The position numbers and the translations under genes are program-made. A stretch of DNA of 64,000 nucleotides from Craterostigma plantagineum (Eukaryota > Streptophyta > Magnoliopsida > Lamiales > Linderniaceae): positions 28,126,501 through 28,190,500 of the forward strand of contig JAPQWV010000002.1 in assembly GCA_027422505.1 (NCBI GenBank), given 5' to 3'. The notes under the pieces were generated by a model. It was not told the DNA's origin, ran no database searches, and worked only from the letters and a program-made list of their open reading frames with translations. Every line of letters begins with the position of its first letter. Position 1 is the stretch's first letter. Of this stretch, positions 33,263-46,990 are shown piece by piece.

Positions 33263-34093
33263 GCGAGCCTGAACCTCGCCGGAGAAGAAGACCGGACGAA
33301 CTGAAGATGGAAAGAGCTGAAAATGGTTCGACTTACAGGAACCGTCCGATCGTCCTGCGCGTGATCTGAAGGCTGGGGTTTAAAGCTGACGATTTGAATG
33401 CGGATCGTTGGATGGCGCGCGAAGAAGATCAATGGCCGAGATTAAACGAGATTCGATCATGTTGACGATGAATCTCGAACGTTATCAAGATCGAACGGCT
33501 GTCAGCTAAGGTGTGATTTCACTTACTAAAACGTCACGCGACTTATGCTTGCTCACGCACAACGCATGGTAGTTCTAGATCGTCCGATCACATGAAATCA
33601 ACGGCTGAAATTGTTCGACACTGTAACATTTCAGCTTATATAAGTTTTGCAATTTCAGTCTGAATCATCGTCTTTAAGAGCTCGTAGTTTTGTGTGGAGT
33701 GAAAATCTCTGAGAGGTGTAAACACGAAAGTTGTAGAGGGCTGAGAAATCTGTAAACTTCGTGTTGCAAGTAATACGAAACGAGGCTCGGTTGATCCGTC
33801 GACGTAGGCTGAAGTCAGCAACCACGGTTGATCTGTTAAGTGTGTGTGTGTTTTCGACTGCTGTTTCTAGCTGATTGAGCTTCCGATAGCTCAAATCATC
33901 ATGAACGAATAGCATACACTGATAACACATTCAATCTTCAGACTTCAAACGTGAGCGTTCCGATCGCGCGCCAACCTCGATCCCACGGCTACAGTACGTC
34001 GCAACTTCTTCACTTTGATCTTCTTTCCAGCTTCAGTTCAACCGGCCGTCTTCTCCGGCCGATTCCGGCGACTCCGGCGAGGTTCAGGCTCGC
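33263..34093. repeat. Inverted repeat flanking a promoter-like segment
   Basis: A 22-bp block (33263-33284, starting GCGAGCCTGAACCTCGCC) occurs inverted and perfectly at 34072-34093. Weaker inverted similarity extends outward to about 33330 and 34025 (GAACTGAAG, AAGACCGG). The 790-bp interior has GC-rich stress-promoter-like sequence and a TTATATAAG TATA motif near 33635. It may be a degraded LTR or foldback element. No coding call is made; 34094-34545 shows nothing further. Confidence 0.5.
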
Positions 34094-35474
34094 TTTCCCT
34101 ACAAACTCTACCTCGAGACTGCAACCTCGCGATCCAAACTCGAAGCATCCCCATAGCTATTCAGACCCGCACGCTACACTCGATTAAATTTTGCTCGAAA
34201 ACTAGCTTTACCATCATCCTTCTTTCATTTGAGAATCACCTTCGTGTGCTTCGAAATCCCATCAAAGCTCCACCTCGATTAATACGCTCTTGCTCGGTTG
34301 ATCACCCAGCTCCCTTAGGAGCTTCGAGCTCAAGGATAAACTTGCCAACCCCAAGCAGGGTTGAAATTTCCCACTTGGAGTCAACTTGAAAGCTTGAGCT
34401 CAGCATCTTTGTTTTGCTTGAAGATCCATCGGTCCTAGCCTCTTGAGCCACCTCGTAGACTCCCTCTGATTGTATTTTTTTCAAATTGTGGGCTATATGT
34501 CTTTATTTGTGTGAATCATCTGTTCAACCTTTTTTTCCTTTTTTTTGGATCTTATATTTAGTTTCTATTTTTTGTCTTCAATTTGCGTTTGTTATAAAAT
34601 TAATTAATGCAAAAAGTAAATTAAAAGGTTGTCTAATAAATTTGTGCACATTAAATTAACTAAAAATCAAATAAAATAAAATAATGCCTACTTTTGCAAT
34701 GAAAAACACTCAATGTCCATTTTGTAATTTAAACTTGGTAAGGTGTCTACTTTTGTTACAAACTCATTATGTTGGCACTTTGACGACCTTGCGAAAGAAC
34801 ATGTTCTTCGAACTAATGAATAAACACACACAATGTTTGAATACACTTGACAAACACCATTATAACTCATCAAAATCTTTAATTTATTTTTTCGAAACGA
34901 CAATTTAATATATAAGTAAAGATATGTCGCTAAATAGCTCAACAAGCCTTCTAGAGACAATGAACTAAACAATATGGAAGAAACTCTCATCAAGAGAGAA
35001 CTGAACACACCCAATAGAAAACAAAACCAGCGACAACAATATTCAAAAGTTCAAGTAAGAAGAACTAAAGAACCTACTAATAATATGGCTATTAAACCTA
35101 GATCTACAGCTCATCACTTTCTGTTGTCATCAATCTTCAAATTTTGTCTTCTCCAGTTAAAGCATTCTCACATTGAGAGAAGAAACTCCTGCAACGAGGA
35201 TAACAAACTTCCAACTTGGGAGACTCATGGGGGAGGAGGGAGGTGGTTGTTCTTGTTTCGGGTTCAGATAGAGGTGAGAGTTAGGGTTTCAAGAGTGAGA
35301 AAGTAATCGAATTATACAACTTTAATCTCCATAATCACAGCGGAAATTAAGTCTTTTATTAAAATTATATCCGCATTTTTTTGTAAGTATTTACTATTCA
35401 TATAGATTTTTCAAAAGTCAAAGATTTTCACCAGATTATACAATGAAATAATTATATACGTAACGATATCCACA

Positions 35475-35478
<4 letters not shown>

Positions 35479-35522
<44 letters not shown>
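35479..35522. repeat. (AT)n microsatellite, about 22 units
   Basis: The expanded counterpart of the 935-958 run; no gene is supported around it. The degraded repeat region corresponding to 1045-2150 follows at about 35605-36716. Confidence 0.9.
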
Positions 35523-35524
<2 letters not shown>

Positions 35525-36715
35525 CCTTCATTTTCTTTTCTTTTTTCTAAATCTAATTATATTGGGATGATACATATTAATTTCACAACAAAAAAAAAAA
35601 CTAATTCTGTAGGGGTTGAGCGGTAATATTTCGGGTCTAGCGAAAGATTTATTTTGGACCCACGATAATTTTATCTGGAGATATAAAACCGAAATGACGC
35701 CGCTAAAGAACACGGGATATTTACGTGGTTCGGCCAATACCGTCTACCTCTACGGAGAGCATCAGCTTTACTATATTGAGAATATTACACCGTACAAATT
35801 AATACTCGTGTTTAAACCCAAACTCGAGACCCCTTACCCATCCGGGTAATGTATTTGTACCTACTCCCAACTTCCCTCTGTTAACTACACCCGCTCTCAC
35901 CCTTATCGACCCTGATAAGTTTCCCTCTCAATATTTCTCTCTCTCACTGAATTCTTCTCACTTAATTGGAATGATAATAACTGAAGAATCCTTAGCTTAT
36001 TTATAGATGTCTTCAGCGCTTCTGGACCGCTCGAAACTAGTGGCCAGAAATCCGCCGCGTCGCCCTTTAATATGAATCGTTCATTAATTTATTATATATA
36101 TAAAGTAATATTTTATTATAATATTATTTTTCTTTTTTTCTTCGTCAGTGGGTGGCTGGATCCCATCAGTTCTCTCCCTCCAGCCTCATACAACATCTTT
36201 TCTCCAAGCACTCAGTCTGTTTGAGTAACCCGTTCGTAACTACCACGAACGTCAATTGGTCTTCCTTGTACCAGCTACACATATCCATTCAAGAATTCTG
36301 ATCCTACCCACTTGATTCACCCGCGACCTATCCTATGTACAGCTGTCGAACCGACTCCACCCGTCGATTCTGAAGAGTGAACCGACTCTACCCGTCTTAT
36401 TTGTACCTACTCCCAATTACCTCACTAAAGCTACACCCGCTCTCACCCTTATCGATCCTGATAAGTTTCCCTCTTAATATTTCTCTCTGTCACTGAATTC
36501 ATCTCACTTGATTTGTGTGATAAAACTGAAGAATCCTCAGCCTATTTATAGATGTCTTCAGCTCTTCTAGAGCGCTCAAGATCGGTGGCCAGGAATTCGC
36601 CGCGTATACGAACCGTTCATTAATTTATTATATATAATAACATTTTATTATAATATTATTTTCTTATTTTCTTCGTCGGTGGGCGGCTGGATTCCATCAA
36701 TTTCCACATCATTCT

Positions 36716-36829
36716 AACCCGCGATTTGCGACCGCAATTTAGCGACGGTCGGGTTCCGTCGCTAATCCGCTTTTTGCGACGGTTTTCCTACAGTCGTTGT
36801 CTGTCTCTAATCCATATTTTTTTGTAGTG
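36716..36829. mobile_element. CACTA-type terminus (copy 2)
   Basis: Same GCGACGG-rich sequence ending in TTTTTTTGTAGTG as at 2155-2267. Confidence 0.6.
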
Positions 36830-36873
36830 TTACTCAAAACTCATTATTGAAAAAGATCTATGAATTAATTTAG

Positions 36874-37308
36874 CGGTAATCTATAGAAAAATACCCAAGT
36901 GGAAATTTTTTTACACATAACTACCAATGTCAGAAAATTTTGTAGATAGATACCCGATTTAATTTTACCAGTTTCTTTAGTCATATCGTACCTTCCTGTG
37001 TGTATATTGCGTACTACAACACGTTTATATAGGGTACCTAAATATAGGATACGTTGTACCTACGGGCATGCCTGTGTGTTACACAGGGCGTACCTAAATA
37101 TAACATACGTCATATCATTTTCTGTTATATAGGGTACCCAAAATGTGTTGAGATAGGGTACCTAAATGTGTTGTTTGGTGTACTTTCGGGGATCGGGTAC
37201 CTTTGTGCAAAAACTTTATTCTGTTAGGTACCTACATATAAAAAAATCCTGACTGGGGTACTAAATTACAAATTTTTTTTCAAATAGATACTTATGTGTA
37301 AAAATCCC
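36874..37308. mobile_element. GGTACC-rich Mutator-like MITE A (copy 2)
   Basis: Counterpart of 2312-2746 with the same TTAATTTAG target duplication, so it was inserted before the duplication. Confidence 0.8.
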
Positions 37309-37569
37309 TTAATTTAGTTAGATACTTACTAAATTATTGAATTAAGTGCAATGTCTTAAAATGCAATGTCCTAAATACTAATTATTGAAAACTCATTATT
37401 AAATGCAATATCTTAAAAATATTTTATTAATAAAGTATTATTATGTAATTCAAGAGGAAAAAAATTTAGAGAAAGTAACTTTTACAAATTTTGTTATTTC
37501 ATAAAATTAGAATGGGAAGTACTAAATTGTTAGTGGTGTAGACCCTATGAGAAAACATTGACTACTGTA

Positions 37570-38212
37570 TTGATTTTTTATAACAGGCTTGGACCGGCTA
37601 ATTGTTGAACCGTCAACCATGGTTCTGAAACCGGGTTTTCGAACCGTACCGAAAATTTTAGTGGTTTAAGGTTTAGTGGTTTAACCGTTATTAAACCGAA
37701 ATCAAACCGGTATAAAACCGGTACCCCTAGATTTAATAAATATACATTTTACGAATGAATTTATCAAATAGCATCGAAATATACATGTTATTATTAATTT
37801 TTTTCAAAGTATAATTATATAAAAAATAGGGATAATAACTGAATAAAATAAATTGTGTTGTTAGTTAAAGTATTTTTCTAATATGATGTCAAATATTAAA
37901 TTTAAAAATTTAGGGGTCAAAAACTAACAACAATAAAATGTTGGGTACATAATTTAATTATAAAATAAAGTTAGAAAAGGGCTGGTATTGATTCGAACCC
38001 ATACCAATTAAATTTCCTACCAAAGCTTTTACCACCAGAGCAAGCCCATTTACAGTTTTTCTCAGTTGGGTAGTTGTTTAAGATTTTGGTTTTTTTTTTC
38101 TTTTTTTAATTAAAACTTAGACCGGACCGGGACTGAACCGGATTCCGACCGGTTCGCCGGTTTCCGGCCGGAACCGGCCGTCCGGTCTTAAAAACCTTGC
38201 CGTCAACGTTAT
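37570..38212. mobile_element. ACCGG-rich repeat element (copy 2)
   Basis: Counterpart of 3010-3655, including the tRNA-like sequence at about 37980-38048 on the minus strand. One base is lost in the right GC-rich arm (GATTCCGACC versus GATTGCCGACC). Confidence 0.45.
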
Positions 38213-38448
38213 AAACATATAAGTTTCGGACCAGGTCAAGAAAAAGAATTTTACCAGCCAAAGAATTATGGAATACGACCTCAAAAATTTCGTTACATCA
38301 CAAGGCTTGCAACAACAGAAAGAATAACAATATTATCATTTCAATCAACTTGTGTAAACTCTCAATCAAACAATAAAAGAATATCTATCCCGGAAAAAAG
38401 AAATCAAAAAAGAAACATCACGTAATTCTTAAAACCCTTCATAGATTT

Positions 38449-38689
38449 TTAGGAACAAATAGTTAAAACAATGAAGTCTGCCTTATCAATAATGTTCTTC
38501 TTGGCACCACCACCGGCGACTTCAGATCTGCGGCGACCCATGGCTTCTCCCCCCCGCCGCGTCCCTGGCGGCGCCGCCGTCGTTTTCGGCCGGAGGATGG
38601 TAGTACAAGCGGGCGGTTTGAGGGCAGTGCGAGTGAAATCTGCAGGCCATTCTCACTCCTACGTCCAATAGTTCTATGTATCTTCCCAT
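38449..38689 (-). pseudogene. Small conserved plant protein (copy 2), frameshifted
   Basis: The conserved N-terminus ([12 protein letters not shown] through YYHPP) is intact from the ATG at 38689. At about 38550-38562 a run of seven C replaces the CCCGCC pattern of copy 1, adding one base and one substitution, so the C-terminal part is read in another frame. The run is a typical site of consensus error, so copy 1 is the better model. Confidence 0.5.
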
Positions 38690-39061
38690 CGCCTTTTTTG
38701 TATATCTGAGGAATCAAATGAAAGAAAAGAAATGGGTTTTCTTTTTTCTTTCTTGATGAAGAGCAAAAAAAAAATTTAAAGAGTGGCAGATTTTTAATAA
38801 ATTAGAAGGCGTCGCAAGGGTGTTTTGAGAGAGAAAGAGTGTGGTGTGGTGTGTGTATTTATTGAGATGAAATATTGGGGTTCTTTGACTTTGACTGTGT
38901 AAAAATGGCTCATCCCTTTCTAGGCGCTTTCTTTTCCACGCGGAAAATGTTTGTCCGTTGAACGAACATAGTCTGATAGGCAAGTTACAGCTATGCCCCT
39001 CATAAATTTATTGTTGACGAGCGGGTGCTCTAACCTCTAAGGAAGGGTAGGTGTTAATATG

Positions 39062-40113
39062 GTAAGCATTTCCAACCACACAATAATACAACAGTTGCTA
39101 CAATGTTTTCACTTCACCCATAGACTCTATTTTTTACCATAATTCTTACTCCAACTCATTAACTTTATTCTTATATATTCTATCATAATTAACTTATTAA
39201 ACTTTATATTATAAAGAATAAAAAATATTATATTATAGTTATTAATTTTTAAACCAATTATATATATATCATATTGTTTAATTATAATTTTACATAAAAG
39301 GACAATAAAAAAATTAAGTTATTTTTACTTTCTTGTTATAAGAAAATATCAAATATTTCAAAAATAAATAAAATATTTTTTATTAATAAAAAAAAAAATA
39401 ACTAGAAACTACAACTCTATTATTTGTTGAAAATTGTGTGTACTAGAATTAGAGTTTTTCTGCTAAGAACATCTCCAACGAGTACTTTATTTTTGTGTAA
39501 AACACAAAAATAGAGTACGTTCTACTCCAAACTGTATATTTAACACTAATATTGTGTTAATGAGCATACAAAATCTAGTTGTAGAATACGCACAATTTTC
39601 AACACAAAAATAAAGTTGTAGTTTATATTTATGTATATTTTATTTAATAATAGTTTTAAAATTTGATAATTCTTATAATAATAAAAGTACAAATACTTAG
39701 TTTTTTTATTTATTGATATTTCCTTTTAATTTAGTAAAATATAGTTAAATAATAATAGGGATAATATGCTACTTATACAATTTATTTAATTTTAAATATT
39801 AATAATATAATATATGACTTTTTAATTATTATAGTATAACGTTTAATAAGTCAATTACGATAGTAATAAATATGATTTGAGGTTCAGTGTAAAATAGACT
39901 TAATGGGTTGAGGTAAAAAATTAGTGTCGAAAATAGATTTTATGAGTTGGAGTAAAAGCACTACATCAACTGTATTATTTCGTAAAATGAACTGTTTTTA
40001 TGCTGTGGATTGGATACACTCTAACAAAAAATTAGTGTTAAATATAAAGTCACACTGGCATAGAGACGTACTCATGTTTTACATAAAAAATAAAGTATAC
40101 TTGGAGATGCTCT
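39062..40113. mobile_element. Foldback MITE-like element (copy 2)
   Basis: Counterpart of 4502-5556 with small indels only. Confidence 0.6.
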
Positions 40114-40177
40114 ATGTTTAGTAATTAATTGTGGGTGAGAGAAAAAGGGACGACAATGGGACATTGTGATTAAATTA

Positions 40178-41829
40178 GGGAGTTACTATTTACCGCCCCC
40201 TTTTTACTAGTCACCGTCCCTTAAATGGCTGAAAAAAGGATGTTTTTGCCCTTATGATATTTAAATCAATTTAAAAAGAAAAAACTAACTAAATATATAA
40301 TTCTGGTTTGAAATACCGAAAACTACATACACAAATAAATTCGAACGATCGATCGATAAGGAAATTCGAACGAAAGTTTCGACCGGGCTGTGCACGGGCC
40401 GAACTGAAATTTCGGTCGGGCCGTGCGGGCCGAACAATAATTTCGCCCGCATAGGCCCGACCGAAATTCCAGTTCGGCCCGCATAGGCCCGACCGAAATT
40501 CCAGTTCGGCCCGTGCACAGGCCCGACCGAAATTCCAGTTCGGCCCGCATCGGCCCGGTCGACAGTTCGGCCCACCAGACCCGATTAATTTTCACTTTTT
40601 CGTTTATTTTTTATTTTTTATTGTAATTTATAAAAACTCAACATATATTAGTAGTATTTAGGGATTGAACCCATGACCTCTACTTGATAAAGAAAGTACT
40701 TATCCATTGGACTACATAACTTTTTATTAACAATTATGACATATATATAAATATATAACGAAAAAATAACCGGGACGGGTTTCGGGTCGGGGATCGGGCC
40801 GGGGTTGGCTGGACCCGAGACCCGACCTGGACCCGGCCGGGTTGAGTCTTTTAGGACCCGTAATATTACAAAATAATTATAAAAAAATTAATAATACAAA
40901 ATAGTAATAATTTAATAATCTAATTAAGTAATCCAATTAAATAATCTAATTAAATAATGCAATTAAATAATCGAATTAAATAATACAAAATAATCCAATT
41001 AAATAATCTAATTAAATAATAACAATTAAATAATCTAATTAAATAATCCAATTAATAATCTAATTAAATAATCCAATTAATAATCTAATTAAATAATCCA
41101 ATTAAATAATCTAATTAAATAATCCAATTAAATAATACAAAATAATTCAATTAAATAATCTAATTAAATAATCCAATTAAATAATCTAATTAAATAATCC
41201 AATTAAATAATCTAATTAAATAATTTAATTAAATAATCGAATTAAAAAATATATATATACATAGCCAAAGAGAAATTTCGGCCACTATAGGTGCCGGCCG
41301 AAAATTTTTTCGGCCCGGGCGGATCCGACCGAAATGAATTTTCGGTCATAACAGTTCCGACCGAAACATAATTTCGGTCGGAGCAGTCAGGACCGGAACA
41401 CAATTTCGGTCGGGAACATCACAGCCGAAATGTTTTTTCGGCCTCTTCAAGGTACGACCGAAATACTGTTTCGGTCCTACCTTGATGTGGTCGAAATTAT
41501 TTTTCGGTCCGACCCGAAAAGATGAGATGTTTTTCGGTCGGGACTTTTTTCGCGCGTGATCGAATCAAGTTCGATAATTCACATTCGTACGAACGAATTT
41601 TACGTTAATTTGTTTTGTTTTGTTTGAGTCTGATTTGAATGTTTGATTGCGATTTGAACGTTTTTTTTGTTTTGTTTGAGTCTGATTTGAATGTTTAATT
41701 GCTATATGAAAATTGTTGTCTGGAAAAGGACTTTAAATAAAAAATTTATTTCAAAAGGGCAATTTTGTCTTTTTTCAGCCCTTTAGGGGGCGGTGACTAG
41801 GAAAAAGGGGGCGGTGAATAGCAATCCAG
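40178..41829. mobile_element. 1.65-kb TIR element (copy 2)
   Basis: Counterpart of 5622-7275 with the same TTAAATTA target duplication, tRNA-like sequence (about 40654-40719), AATTAAATAATC array and TTTCGGTC palindromes. Confidence 0.75.
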
Positions 41830-42181
41830 TTAAATTATTCTTTGGGGTAGTTTTTATTTTCTTAATACGAGTGGAAGCCGTATAAAACGTCAAGTAGCCT
41901 TTGACTTTAAATTGCAAGTGTTTGGTAGCCTGAAAAACGTTTAAAGAGCCAAGACTAAATATTCATTTATTATAGTTAGTGGTGCGAAGAGATCGAAGGA
42001 ACAATTGGGCGTCTAAGTTATCTTATTAATGATTTTGGTATTTTTGGTTTTGTACTTTGTATTTTCTCCCACTTTTAACCGTCATGAAATCTTCACCTAG
42101 CACTTCTAATCAAACATATGCCCGCGCGCTTGGTTAATACAGCTTAGGCTAAGATTATACAGCCTAAGATTACATATAGGG

Positions 42182-42620
42182 TAGGGTTGTCAACGGGCGG
42201 GTTCGGGGCGGAGATCCAATCCCCGTCCCCTCCCCGCGAGGCAAAGGGGGACGAAATCGTCCCCGTCCCTGCTGAGATCCCGCCCCGCGCCGCCCCATCC
42301 TAATTTTATAAAAAAAATTATTATGTTATTTAATCTATATTTTAATATTGTTTATATTATTTAAACTATATTTTGATATTATTTTATTATTTAAACAACA
42401 TTTTAATCACATTTATACTATTTTAATATTATCCAAAGTATATTTTATATTATTTATCTTATAAAAATATTAATTGAATATAATATATATTTTATAAGTA
42501 TCGGGACGGGACGGGGATATCCGCCGGAAAAAATTTCCCCTCGTCCCCGCCCCGCAGGGGCAGAATAGCGGGGATTTTCCGCCCCGTTTGGGGCGGATCC
42601 CCGCCCCATTGACAACCCTA
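42182..42620. mobile_element. hAT-type MITE (copy 2)
   Basis: Counterpart of 7629-8070, three bases shorter, in G and T/A runs. Confidence 0.8.
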
Positions 42621-42623
42621 ATC

Positions 42624-42793
42624 TAGGGATGGCAATGGGGCGGGCCCGCACCTAATGAAGCGGTTTTGGGGCGGGGGTCCCAAAAGCCTCAACCTTGTCG
42701 GGTCTTGCTAACCCCGCCTGGAGACCCGACCCGAGATCCGCCCCAATATATATTTTATATACAAATTTATTTTATTTACTTTTATTATAGATC

Positions 42794-42824
<31 letters not shown>

Positions 42825-43625
42825 GAGAGAGAGAGGTTGGAGTTTTTTTTTTTGGAGAAGTGTTGGAGAGAAGTGTTGGAGTTATTAATAAAAAGCTTTG
42901 AGGTTTTGTAGATGAATTTCTATATAAAATGTTATAGGTCATGGGTAGGGGTGTAAACGAGCCGAGCTGCTCGCGAGCTGCTCGCGAACAGCTCGGTCAA
43001 AGCTTGACTCGAGCTCGGTCAAAATCGAGCTCGAGCCGAGCTCGAGCTGGCTTGTTAATAATCGAGCCGAGCTTCGAGCCTATCATATCTGGGCTCGAGG
43101 CTCGTCGAGCTCTTATCGAGCCGATATTTTTAATTTTTAATATATTAAATATTTAATATTTTATATTAAAATACGTATTTTATTTAATAATATATATCGA
43201 ACTCGAGCTCGAGCCCGAATTCGAGCTCAAATACCCCGGCTTATCGAGCTTATCGAGCCGAGCCGAGCTTTCATGTATTTAACCGAGCCGAGCTCGAGCC
43301 GAAAATTTTCGAGCTCGACCGAGCTCGAGCCGAGCTCGAGCCCAATAAAGCTTAATCGAGCCGAGCTCGAGCTGGGCCATGTTCGGGCTCGACTCGGCTC
43401 TTTTTCACCCCTAGTCATGGGTTTCAACTCCAAGTACCACAATGTTTTGGATTTTTTCCCATTTTAAAAAAAATTGATTAAAAAATTTTTAAAAAAAAAG
43501 AAAAGAAAAAATAACACGAAGCGGGTCCAAACCTTAGGCGGGGGGCCGAGCCTCGGGTCCAACATAAATTAAACGGGGCAGGTCTCGGGTCCTGCCAAAC
43601 CCCCTTCAGACCTGCCCCGCTGTCA
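42624..43625. mobile_element. Outer hAT-like element (copy 2)
   Basis: Counterpart of 8074-9075, again split by the nested MITE at 42946-43413. The right border is approximate. Confidence 0.5.
42946..43413. mobile_element. Nested GAGCTCGAGCC-rich hAT MITE (copy 2)
   Basis: Counterpart of 8396-8863 with the same GTCATGGG target duplication. Confidence 0.85.
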
Positions 43626-43752
43626 TAACAATTACATCGTCACTTCTTTAGAGGTACGTATAGTCGTTTCGTTCTCGCAAAGATTGTGTAATTGAGAGCG
43701 AATTTGTTCATTTGGTTTGTGCCTTTAGAATATAATATTCATGTTATTTTGG

Positions 43753-44628
43753 AGTTAATTACAAAAGTAGGCATCTTTCCAACCTTCAATAACAAAAATA
43801 AGCACTTTGTGTATTGTATTACCAAAATAGACATTCTTATATTTTATTTTCTTTTTGTGAATTAATTATATTATGTGCACAAGTTTATTACATAAATAGG
43901 CAGTCTTTTAATTTATCTTTTTGTATGAATTAATTTTATAATATACAAAATTAAAGACAAATAGAATTAAATGATTCATAAAAATAAATAGAAGACGATA
44001 CACGATCCACACAAATAAAAGAAAGATAATGCACAATTCGAAAAAAAACCATCGTAATCACTTCAAAAATTTTGCTCCATGTTTCTAAACAAAGTTTTGT
44101 TCCATGTTAATTTTATAACCCAACAAAGTAGATCAATTTTTGGCGAAATCGGATCAATATCGATTTTTTGTCGTGAATAAGTAAAACCAACACACAGAAA
44201 ATTTAAAAAAATTAAGAAAAATCAAGGAGCCGAAAATATTTATATATCAATGTGGTTCCAAATAGTTGCATGCAAATAAAAAAAATTGAATAGATTTAAT
44301 GTTATTATATATTTATAAAAAAAATTGTTGGTTTCCGGCGAACCAAAAAATTTCTTTTATGAAACTTAGAAGCCAAATACCGAATTAAAAATACGATTCT
44401 ATAATCGATTTAAACGATTTCGGCATCGGTTCGATTCCATTAATTGAACTATGAAGAATCCTATAATTTATAAATTTAATTTAAGTATTAAATAAATCAG
44501 AAATATATCACCATAAAAAATTATGAAAATAAATTATTAAAAAATTGTGCCTATTTTTGTAACAATTAACACACAGTGCCTATTTTTATAAATAACTATT
44601 AGAAAGTGCCTACAAATGTAAAACACCC
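43753..44628. mobile_element. Mutator-like MITE, ~876 bp (copy 2)
   Basis: Counterpart of 9201-10077 with the same GTTATTTTGG / GTTATTTGG flanks. Confidence 0.65.
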
Positions 44629-44916
44629 GTTATTTGGTGTAATGGAGCCTTTTAAGTTGTGTTATTATTGCTCCCACTTCATGTCCCATTTAATCATAGG
44701 GGTTGGATTTTTTATTTAGTGGCTCACAAATTTGGTCATTTATTATTAATTATTTTAATTTCATATTCCACCAAATCATAACATCATTGATATTCATGTG
44801 GTTTATATGATAAAAACATATAAACGTCACCGCTATTCTTTGTTTTATAACGATCAAAATATCCACATTTTATATTTTCAATAATAATATGAATCATTAC
44901 TTTTTAAAATTATATA

Positions 44917-45158
44917 CTCCCTCCGTCCCGCTAACTTTATCACATTTTTCCATTTCGTGCGTCCCACTAACTTTATCACGTTTCCTTTTTGGGTAAAAAT
45001 CTATCACAAACAATCAATAGAATAATATTAAATATTCTTAAAAGACGTGTCAAGATATACACTTTTTTACCTTTTAATTGTACTATATTATTATAGTAAT
45101 AGAACCTTAATATCCGTGCCGACCAAGAAATGTGATAAAAATGGTGGGACGGAGGGAG
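44917..45158. mobile_element. Stowaway MITE (copy 2)
   Basis: Counterpart of 10368-10609; CTCCCTCCGTCCC inverted ends and TA duplication. Confidence 0.93.
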
Positions 45159-45238
45159 TATTATAGAACATATAGTGAGACACCGTAAGTGATGGACTTC
45201 AAGTGGTTCATGGGCCTGTTTACGTAAGATATTATTAA

Positions 45239-45626
45239 GGGATTTTTACATATAAATACCTATTTGGATAAAAACTTGTAATTAGTACCCTGTCAGTATT
45301 TTTTTATATGTAGATACCTAATAGAATAAATGTTTTGCATATAGGTACCCCCAGGTAAGCCATATAACACATTTAGGTACCCTGTAGCAACGTATTGTGG
45401 TACGTAATACGTTGAGAAAATGGTACGTCATGTATAACACATTAAGGTACGATATAGTAACCGTATAGGAACGCATGAGGTGGTACGCAATTTACACATA
45501 AAAAGGTATGACAGGACTGAGAAAAGTGGTACAAACAGTAAAACGGGTACCTATCTGTAAAAATTGCTTACATATGTTTTGATTTGTAAATTTTTACTCA
45601 ATTGGATATTTATCTATAGATGTCCC
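45239..45626. mobile_element. GGTACC-rich Mutator-like MITE B (copy 2)
   Basis: Counterpart of 10690-11078 with the same near-perfect 9-bp flanking repeat. No gene is supported between it and the RLP start at 46991. Confidence 0.78.
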
Positions 45627-46990
45627 TATTACTAATAACATAATTGATTGAAATTAATATAATTAGTTTGTTGTAAAACTCTGGCTAGGCCACGCCAGAC
45701 GTCAACCTCCGTGGAGATATTCCGCTAAGCGACTAATTAATCGGTCTCAAGTTTTCTTTTTTTTTTTAATGCAAAACTTCTCCAAATACATTTCTTGGGA
45801 AAAAGTGTTCTAAAAACAAAATACATTATTGGGATTCACATTGTATGGAATTCTCCCGCTAATATTTTTATAACATTATTTACATTGTCTCGTAGAATTA
45901 GTGCAAATCGTGATATCGGTTGGGAGTTATGTAGACCTGTTCGTAAAGATAAAAAAGCTATTATATTCAAATGTTGTGAAAAAATCATCGATGGAATTAC
46001 ACGTTGCACTAGCCACTAAAAAACGTAGAATCGTACACCTACGGCCACATTTAAATAATTTTAAGCTTTGAATTTCCAAGTATATGTTATGTAGTGGTAA
46101 TTGGTAATGGTATTAGGGCTTCCAAAACCCAACCCGGCTCGCCAACCCGACCCGAACTGCACCCGAGCATAGCAGGTTTGGTTAGCATTTTCGACATGTT
46201 TAAGTAAATAAATATGAACCCAACCAGATATTAAGTAGGTCATGTTGTGATTCAAGTTTCAATCGATATCAAACCGTTTATCAACCCATTTATTCGAATA
46301 ACAAGTAAAATAAAAGAAAAATTAACTTGATGTTTATGAAATTTAATTATGTTTTGTGAGACTTTTGTTATTGGAACTTTAATTGTTTCTTAATTATGTT
46401 GATGTTTTTAGAAAAACAATGATTTTACTTCTCTAATGTTTTTGTTTGATTTGGATTTATAATTATGTTTATTTAGTTATTTTTTGCTATTTTTTTAATT
46501 TTAAATGAGGGGGAGTTAATGAGTTAGATTTGGTTTAAAGCAGATGGTATTTGAGCTCGATATTTCAACTCTTTTGAGTAATCAGGGCAGGTCAGTGTTG
46601 AAGTATTCAACCCGTTTATTAACTAAGTAATTGACGCACAGAACCAAGAAAACGTAACAATTCTGTTAGTTATGGACAAAGTCAACTTGCTATCATAATA
46701 AGTCTACGCTCTTAATCGTTCCATTCGTTAATTTGTCAGAAAAACGGGACGTGTCCAATCACTCGAAATATATTAATGTTTGCGTAGCATCGAGACTCAA
46801 AGTTTCCAACTGAAAAACCTTAAAAAATCTGAGAAGCGCAATCTTGGACTATCTGTCATATATTATTTCCAACATAATTTGACTGTCAGACAAACACGAA
46901 CTTTCCTAGAGAATAAATAAAGATAAGGACCTTTTTCCATGGAGTTTTCATACATGCTTCCCTTTGCTTTCCCATCTAAGCTTTCATCAA

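Noticed and set aside
33951..34389. Plus-strand ORFs of 78 and 124 codons near the spacer end
   Set aside because: Ser/Arg/Pro-rich with no domain; they overlap the inverted repeat and look like leader or repeat DNA.
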